Source of the DNA: Chromatiales bacterium
GTDB lineage: Bacteria; Pseudomonadota; Gammaproteobacteria; Steroidobacterales; GCA-2729495
NCBI GenBank assembly: GCA_016789845.1
Contig: JAEUQA010000037.1
Coordinates: 62,001-126,000 of the forward strand
Direction of reading: 5' to 3'
DNA length: 64,000 nt
Under the pieces are notes generated by a model that did not search any database, was not told the origin of the DNA, and worked only from the letters and a program-made list of their open reading frames with translations. This document shows, piece by piece, positions 58,587 to 64,000 of this stretch. Both the position numbers and the translations under genes were made by a program. Position 1 is the stretch's first letter. The number at the start of each line of letters is the position of its first letter.

Positions 58587-59354
58587 TCAGAGAAGGTAGG
58601 CGGTAATCGTGTAATCGAAGATCAGGACCAGGATTGACGTGGTCACCACCGTGCGTGTCGTCGCCATGCCCACGCCCTCGGCGGTAGGCGGTGCATTGTA
58701 CCCCTCGAAGACCGCAACGAGTCCGGCCGTCACGCCGAACACGAAGCTCTTCAGCACGCCCTCGTAGATGTCCGGTGGATCGACGTACTCCTGCATCTGG
58801 GACCAGAACGCGCCGTTGTCGACGCCCATGACCTGCACGCCGATGAACCAGGCGCCCAGGATCCCGATCGCATTGAACACCGCTGTCAGCAGGGGCACCG
58901 AGATCACCGCGCCGATGAACCGGGGCGCAATGATTCGCCGGATCGGGTCGATGGCCATCACCTCCATGGCGGCCAGCTGGTCAGTGGCACGCATGAGGCC
59001 GATCTCGGAGGCCAGCGACGTGCCTGCCCGGCCGGCGAACAGCAGCGCCGTGACCACCGGACCCAGTTCCTTGAACAGGGTGAGCGCCACGCCTGCCCCG
59101 AGGATGTCCTCCTGGCGCAGGCGGGACAGGGAGTCGTAGCCCTGCAGGCCGATGACCATGCCGACGAAGAATGCCGAGGTCATGATGATGATCAGCGACA
59201 GGACGCCGGAGTTGCGCACCTGCTGGGAAATGAGCTTCGGCCTGGCGAGGGCCGCGGGGCACTGCTTCAGGATCTCGATGAGGAAGAGGATCGCCGCACC
59301 CAGCTTGCGCAGGGAGTGGAGCAGGCCATCCCACAGCTGCAGGGGCAAGGTCAT
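58587..59354 (-). CDS. mlaE: ABC transporter permease MlaE
   Basis: 255 residues, about five transmembrane helices. 'FFVGMVIGLQGYDSLSRLRQ', 'LGPVVTALLFAGRAGTSLAS', 'GLMRATDQLAAMEVMAIDPI' and 'KSFVFGVTAGLVAVFEGYNA' are conserved MlaE/permease segments. Membrane core of the phospholipid transporter. Start overlaps mlaF as ATGA; mlaD follows after 14 bases. Confidence 0.95.
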   Translation of the reverse strand: MTLPLQLWDGLLHSLRKLGAAILFLIEILKQCPAALARPKLISQQVRNSGVLSLIIIMTSAFFVGMVIGLQGYDSLSRLRQEDILGAGVALTLFKELGPVVTALLFAGRAGTSLASEIGLMRATDQLAAMEVMAIDPIRRIIAPRFIGAVISVPLLTAVFNAIGILGAWFIGVQVMGVDNGAFWSQMQEYVDPPDIYEGVLKSFVFGVTAGLVAVFEGYNAPPTAEGVGMATTRTVVTTSILVLIFDYTITAYLL

Positions 59355-60157
59355 TGGGGCTTCCCCAGCAGTTGTTCGGCATAGTCGGGAGCCGGGTAAT
59401 GGAACGGGACCGGACCATCCGCGGCCCCCGTCATGAACTGGCGCACCAGCTCGGAAGGGCTTTCGGCAAGCTCCCGTGGCGCGCCCGAGGCGATCACCCG
59501 CCCCTCGGAGATGACGAAGCAGTGGTCGGCGATATGGCTGATCTCCGCCACGTCATGGGACACGACGATGCTGGTCAGTCCGAGCGCGTCGTTATTCAGC
59601 CGAATCAGCCGCAGGACGACCCCCAGGGAAATGGGATCCAGGCCGGAGAACGGCTCGTCGTAGAGCAGGAGCTCGGGATCCAGCACCATGGCGCGGGCCA
59701 TCGCCACGCGCCTGCCCATGCCGCCGGACAGCTCGGCAGGCATCAGGCCGGCCGCCCCGCGCAAACCGACGGAATTGAGCTTGGTCAGCACGAGCTGGCG
59801 GATCAGGGCCTCGGGCAGCCGGGTGTTCTCCCGCACCGGGAAGGCGACGTTCTCGAACACGTTGAAGTCCGTCAGCAGCGCGCTGTTCTGGAACAGCATG
59901 CCCATGCGCCGCCGCAGGTCGAACAGCTCGTTCCTGGCGAGGGAGGCCACGTCGAGGCCGCCCACCTTCACGGTGCCGGCCTCGGGGCGCAGCTGGCCGG
60001 TGATCATGCGCAGCAGCGTGGTCTTGCCGGTGCCGCTCGGCCCCATGATCGCCGTGATGCTGCCCCGGCGGACGCCGAGATCCAGCCCGGAGAAAATCGG
60101 GCGCCCGGACCGGCCAAAACGCAGCCCGCTGACCTCTACCAGGTTATCCGCCGTCAC
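59351..60157 (-). CDS. mlaF: ABC transporter ATPase MlaF
   Basis: 268 residues from a GTG 4 bases after the fda stop. Walker A 'ITAIMGPSGTGKTTLLRMI', Q-loop 'RRRMGMLFQNSALLTDF', signature 'AELSGGMGRRVAMARAM', Walker B 'ELLLYDEPFSGLDPIS', H-loop 'SIVVSHDVAEISHIAD'. Powers phospholipid transport. First gene of mlaFEDCB but likely transcribed with the aldolase gene. Confidence 0.95.
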   Translation of the reverse strand: MTADNLVEVSGLRFGRSGRPIFSGLDLGVRRGSITAIMGPSGTGKTTLLRMITGQLRPEAGTVKVGGLDVASLARNELFDLRRRMGMLFQNSALLTDFNVFENVAFPVRENTRLPEALIRQLVLTKLNSVGLRGAAGLMPAELSGGMGRRVAMARAMVLDPELLLYDEPFSGLDPISLGVVLRLIRLNNDALGLTSIVVSHDVAEISHIADHCFVISEGRVIASGAPRELAESPSELVRQFMTGAADGPVPFHYPAPDYAEQLLGKPQ

Positions 60158-60161
60158 TGAT

Positions 60162-61178
60162 TCAGGCGGCTTCCATCTCACGCCGGTACTGGCCGGCGTG
60201 GGCCAGCCCATTCAGGCGCGCGCGCTTGAGGAATGCCGCCTGACCGGCCTTCACCGCCTCGGGCTTGCCGCCCCAGGCCTTGAGGGAAGGCGCCTGCAGC
60301 GCACGGCCGTAGGAGAACGTGAGCTGCCAGGGCAGCGCACCGAGCGTGTTCATGGCGCCCAGGTGCTCCGTGGACTCCTCGGGGCTCTGGCCACCGGACA
60401 GGAACGCGATGCCGGGAACCGTGGCCGGCACGGTCGCCTTCAGGCAACGGATCGTGGCTTCCGCCACCTCCCGCACGGAGGCCTTCTGCCTGCAGTCCTG
60501 CCCCGGCACGACCATGTTGGGCTTCAGGACCATGCCGGCGAAGTCCACCCGGTGGGCGCGGAGCTCGATGAAGGTGCGCTCCAGGGCAGCCGTGGTGACT
60601 TCCTCGCAACGACCGATGGTGTGGTCGCCGTCCATGAGGACCTCCGGCTCGACGATCGGCACGATGCCGGCCTCCTGGCAGAGCGCCGCGTAGCGGGCCA
60701 GGGCATGGGCGTTGGCCGCCAGGGAGAAACTGCCGGGAAAATCCGGGCCAATGGCGATCACTGCTCGCCATTTCGCAAACTTCGCGCCAAGCCCGGCATA
60801 CTCCTTAAGGCGCTCACGCAGGCCATCGAGGCCCTCCGTGACCGTCTCACCCGGGAAGCCGGCCAGGGGCTTTGCGCCGGCATCCACCTTGATGCCGGGA
60901 ATCATGCCCTGCTGGGCCAGGTACTTCGGCACCGGAACGCCGCTCAGCGTGGACTGGCGGAGGGTTTCGTCGTAGAGGATCACGCCACTGATGAACTCGC
61001 TGGCCCCGGGCGTAGTGAAGAGCATGTCCCGATAGGCGCGCCGGCTCTCGGCCGTGGACTCGAGCTTGATCGAATCGAAGCGCTTCTTGATCGTTCCCGA
61101 GCTCTCGTCGGCAGCCAGGATTCCCTTCCCCGGCGCCACCATCGCCTGTGCAACGGCAGCAAGAGACTGTGCAGTCAT
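60162..61178 (-). CDS. Class I fructose-bisphosphate aldolase
   Basis: 338 residues. 'APGKGILAADESSGTIKKRF' start, 'GVILYDETLRQSTLSGVPVP', 'IVPIVEPEVLMDGDHTIGRC', Schiff-base lysine in 'FAGMVLKPNMVVPGQDC' near residue 225, 'GIAFLSGGQSPEESTEHLGA'. This is the eukaryote-like class I enzyme, less common in gammaproteobacteria than class II. Cleaves fructose-1,6-bisphosphate in glycolysis or forms it in gluconeogenesis. GGAGG lies upstream of the ATG; mlaF follows after 4 bases. Confidence 0.95.
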   Translation of the reverse strand: MTAQSLAAVAQAMVAPGKGILAADESSGTIKKRFDSIKLESTAESRRAYRDMLFTTPGASEFISGVILYDETLRQSTLSGVPVPKYLAQQGMIPGIKVDAGAKPLAGFPGETVTEGLDGLRERLKEYAGLGAKFAKWRAVIAIGPDFPGSFSLAANAHALARYAALCQEAGIVPIVEPEVLMDGDHTIGRCEEVTTAALERTFIELRAHRVDFAGMVLKPNMVVPGQDCRQKASVREVAEATIRCLKATVPATVPGIAFLSGGQSPEESTEHLGAMNTLGALPWQLTFSYGRALQAPSLKAWGGKPEAVKAGQAAFLKRARLNGLAHAGQYRREMEAA

Positions 61179-61320
61179 GAAATCAATCCTCCGGTTCTTT
61201 GGCAGGCCGCGCTGGGGCATGTGCACTGGCCAGCGTCAGGTCCGCCAGCCAGTGCGGCTGGGAAGAATAGCAAATTCCCCCATGGAACTGCCGCTCCGGG
61301 GTTTTCCCGGACACCATACT

Positions 61321-61335
61321 GGACTAAGATAGTCC
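61321..61335. promoter_or_regulatory. Candidate Rrf2-type operator upstream of the suf regulator
   Basis: GGACTA-AGA-TAGTCC, a perfect 6-base-arm palindrome, directly upstream of the -10-like TATAGA at 61338-61343. Position and form suit an autoregulatory site for the IscR-like regulator encoded next. Confidence 0.6.
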
Positions 61336-61368
61336 CATATAGATTCTGTCACGAGTTCATCCAGGGCC

Positions 61369-61839
61369 ATGCTCCGCATCAGCAAGCTCACGGACTACGG
61401 CACCATGATCCTGGTGCACCTGGCCGTGCATCAGGGACGCCTGCATTCGGCCAGCGATGTGGCTGCAGGCACGCGCCTGGCGCTGCCCACCGTGCAGAAG
61501 TTGCTCAAGTTGCTGGCCCGGAGCGACCTGGTGCGCTCCGTCCGTGGCGCTGAGGGTGGCTATGTGCTCGCGCGAGGCCCCGGCAGCATTTCCGCCGCCG
61601 ACATCCTCGATGTCCTCGAGGGCCCGCTCAGCATTACGGAATGCAGCACGTCGGACAGCCGGTGCGAACTGGAGGATGGCTGCCCGGTAGGTGGCGCGTG
61701 GCAGAAGATCAACCGGGGTATTCGCGGCGCCCTGGGCGAGATCACGCTGGCAGACCTGGCACACCCGCCCCGGGAGTTTCCCCTGGTCGACCTGTCAGGG
61801 CGCACTGGGCGCATTCGCCAGCGCATCCCCACCAGCTGA
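61369..61839 (+). CDS. Rrf2-family SUF system Fe-S cluster assembly regulator
   Basis: 156 residues. 'LRISKLTDYGTMILVHLAVH' and 'ASDVAAGTRLALPTVQKLLK' make the winged helix, 'VRSVRGAEGGYVLARGPGSI' the wing. Three cysteines in 'ITECSTSDSRCELEDGC' near residue 92-106 are the cluster ligands typical of IscR/SufR-type proteins. Represses or activates the suf operon in response to cluster supply. Six bases separate it from sufB. Palindrome at 61321 is the probable target. Confidence 0.93.
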   Translation: MLRISKLTDYGTMILVHLAVHQGRLHSASDVAAGTRLALPTVQKLLKLLARSDLVRSVRGAEGGYVLARGPGSISAADILDVLEGPLSITECSTSDSRCELEDGCPVGGAWQKINRGIRGALGEITLADLAHPPREFPLVDLSGRTGRIRQRIPTS

Positions 61840-61845
61840 GGATCG

Positions 61846-63303
61846 ATGGCCATGACCAGCACCACAGAGAATCCCGCTCTTGAGGACCTCATCGGCCGGC
61901 GCTACGCCCACGGCTTCGTCACCGACATCGAATCCGACACGGTCCCGCCCGGGCTCAGCGAGGACACGATCCGGTTCATCTCGGCCAAGAAAGGCGAACC
62001 CGAATTCCTGCTGGAGTGGCGGCTCAAGGCCTACCGGCACTGGCTGACGCTCCGGGAGCCCCGGTGGGCGAAGGTGCACCACCCGCCGATCGACTACCAG
62101 GCCATCTCCTACTACTCGGCGCCGAAGGCACCGCAGGGTCCCAGGTCCATCGATGAAGTCGATCCGAAGCTCCTGGAGACTTACGAGAAACTTGGCATTC
62201 CCCTGCACGAGCGGGCCCGGCTGGCCGGCGTGGCGGTGGACGCCGTCTTCGACAGCGTCTCCGTCACCACGACCTTCAAGGACAGGCTCTCCGCGGTCGG
62301 GGTCATCTTCTGCTCGTTCTCGGAAGCCGTGCGGGAGCACCCGGAGCTCGTCCGCAAGTACCTTGGCACCGTGGTGCCCTACCGGGACAACTACTTCGCG
62401 GCGCTCAATTCAGCGGTGTTCACCGACGGTTCCTTCGTCTACATCCCGCAGGGCGTCCGCTGCCCCATGGAGCTGTCCACCTACTTCCGGATCAACCAGG
62501 CCAAGACGGGGCAGTTCGAGCGCACGCTGATCATTGCCGAGGAGGCCAGCCACGTGAGCTACCTGGAGGGTTGCACGGCTCCCCAGCGCGAAGAGAACCA
62601 GCTGCATGCGGCCGTGGTCGAGCTGGTGGCCCTCAGGGATGCCACCATCAAGTACTCGACCGTCCAGAACTGGTATCCCGGCGACGAGGAAGGCAGGGGC
62701 GGCATCTACAACTTCGTCACGAAGCGCGGCGACTGCCGGGGCGCGAATTCGCGCATCTCCTGGACCCAGGTCGAGGCGGGTTCCGCCATCACCTGGAAGT
62801 ACCCCAGCTGCATACTGCGCGGCGAGAACTCCGTGGGCGAGTTCTACTCCGTGGCCGTCACCAACAACCTGCAGCAGGCGGACACCGGCACCAAGATGAT
62901 CCACATCGGCCGCAATACCCGGAGCACGATCGTGTCCAAGGGCATCTCGGCCGGCAGGGCGCAGAACGCGTACCGGGGGCTAGTGAAGATCCTGCCGACG
63001 GCGGAGAATGCCCGGAACTACACCCAGTGCGATTCCCTGCTGATGGGCGCCCGGTGCGGGGCGCACACCTTCCCGTACATGGAAGTCCGGAATCCCACCG
63101 CGGTAGTGGAGCACGAGGCCACGACGTCCCGGATCGGCGACGACCAGCTCTTTTATTGCCGGCAGCGCGGTCTGTCGACCGAGGACGCGGTGAACCTCAT
63201 CGTCAATGGCTTCTGCAAGCAGGTGTTCCGTGAACTGCCCATGGAATTTGCCGTGGAAGCCCAGAATCTTCTGAACGTCAGCCTGGAGGGTGCGGTCGGC
63301 TGA
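61846..63303 (+). CDS. sufB: Fe-S cluster assembly scaffold SufB
   Basis: 485 residues, full length. '[20 protein letters not shown]', '[20 protein letters not shown]', '[20 protein letters not shown]', '[20 protein letters not shown]', '[20 protein letters not shown]', and '[20 protein letters not shown]' with the conserved cysteine near the C-terminal third. Forms the SufBCD scaffold that builds clusters with SufSE. Start follows GAGGATCG. Confidence 0.97.
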   Translation: MAMTSTTENPALEDLIGRRYAHGFVTDIESDTVPPGLSEDTIRFISAKKGEPEFLLEWRLKAYRHWLTLREPRWAKVHHPPIDYQAISYYSAPKAPQGPRSIDEVDPKLLETYEKLGIPLHERARLAGVAVDAVFDSVSVTTTFKDRLSAVGVIFCSFSEAVREHPELVRKYLGTVVPYRDNYFAALNSAVFTDGSFVYIPQGVRCPMELSTYFRINQAKTGQFERTLIIAEEASHVSYLEGCTAPQREENQLHAAVVELVALRDATIKYSTVQNWYPGDEEGRGGIYNFVTKRGDCRGANSRISWTQVEAGSAITWKYPSCILRGENSVGEFYSVAVTNNLQQADTGTKMIHIGRNTRSTIVSKGISAGRAQNAYRGLVKILPTAENARNYTQCDSLLMGARCGAHTFPYMEVRNPTAVVEHEATTSRIGDDQLFYCRQRGLSTEDAVNLIVNGFCKQVFRELPMEFAVEAQNLLNVSLEGAVG

Positions 63304-63334
63304 GCGACCCACGTCTGCCTTGGAAGCCAATGCA

Positions 63335-64000
<666 letters not shown>

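Overview
The window is GC-rich, densely coded DNA that reads as the chromosome of a gammaproteobacterium. The evidence is gene order: 4.5S RNA-dnaX-ybaB-recR, divergent orn/rsgA, divergent ppsR/ppsA, dapA divergent from gcvR-bcp-bepA, a complete mla locus (mlaFEDCB facing mlaA), a suf locus opened by an Rrf2-type regulator, and secB. No insertion sequence, phage gene, integrase or CRISPR array was seen. Seven gene pairs overlap tail-to-tail and at least twelve same-strand junctions are 4-nt NTGA overlaps, so the genome is compact. I cannot name the genus.

Region 1 (1-20.3 kb) is an accessory modification island. It holds two TPR proteins with O-GlcNAc-transferase-type (GT41/SPINDLY) catalytic domains, four other glycosyltransferase-type proteins, three 2-oxoglutarate/Fe(II) oxygenase-type proteins, two sulfotransferases, four SAM methyltransferases, an acyl-AMP ligase with an SGNH protein and an acyl carrier protein, a SlyD-type prolyl isomerase, and secB. 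Inside it lies a small exported protein (8143-8715) of the same family as the surface proteins of region 2, but without their membrane anchor.

Region 2 (20.3-26.7 kb) is a surface-protein locus: a PrsT-like TPR lipoprotein and three exported paralogues sharing a 'C-EG...ICGNY' domain. Two end in a VPxPA (PEP-CTERM class) sorting signal and one in a GlyGly-CTERM-like tail after three ~98-residue repeats. Region 1 may decorate such proteins; that is inference. No exosortase or rhombosortase gene is in the window.

Region 3 (26.7-38.7 kb) mixes envelope and unknown genes: an alpha/beta hydrolase with an altered nucleophile elbow, a fasciclin protein, lipoproteins, a DMT transporter, a CDF metal transporter, an ASCH protein, a secreted HExxH metallopeptidase, two small membrane proteins, the tail-specific protease Prc, a coiled-coil protein and a DUF1249 protein.

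Region 4 (38.7-64 kb) is mostly housekeeping: phosphoglucomutase, PEP synthase and its regulator, MAPEG protein, Orn, RsgA, RecR, YbaB, DnaX, 4.5S RNA, DUF2189 and CBS proteins, a cytochrome c, a PNPOx-GAF protein, tRNA-Ser(GGA), DapA with a short lipoprotein, GcvR, Bcp, BepA, the Mla phospholipid transport genes, class I fructose-bisphosphate aldolase, and the regulator, sufB and the start of sufC. No gene-free stretch exceeds about 260 bases. All functions were assigned by reading the sequence, without database searches.
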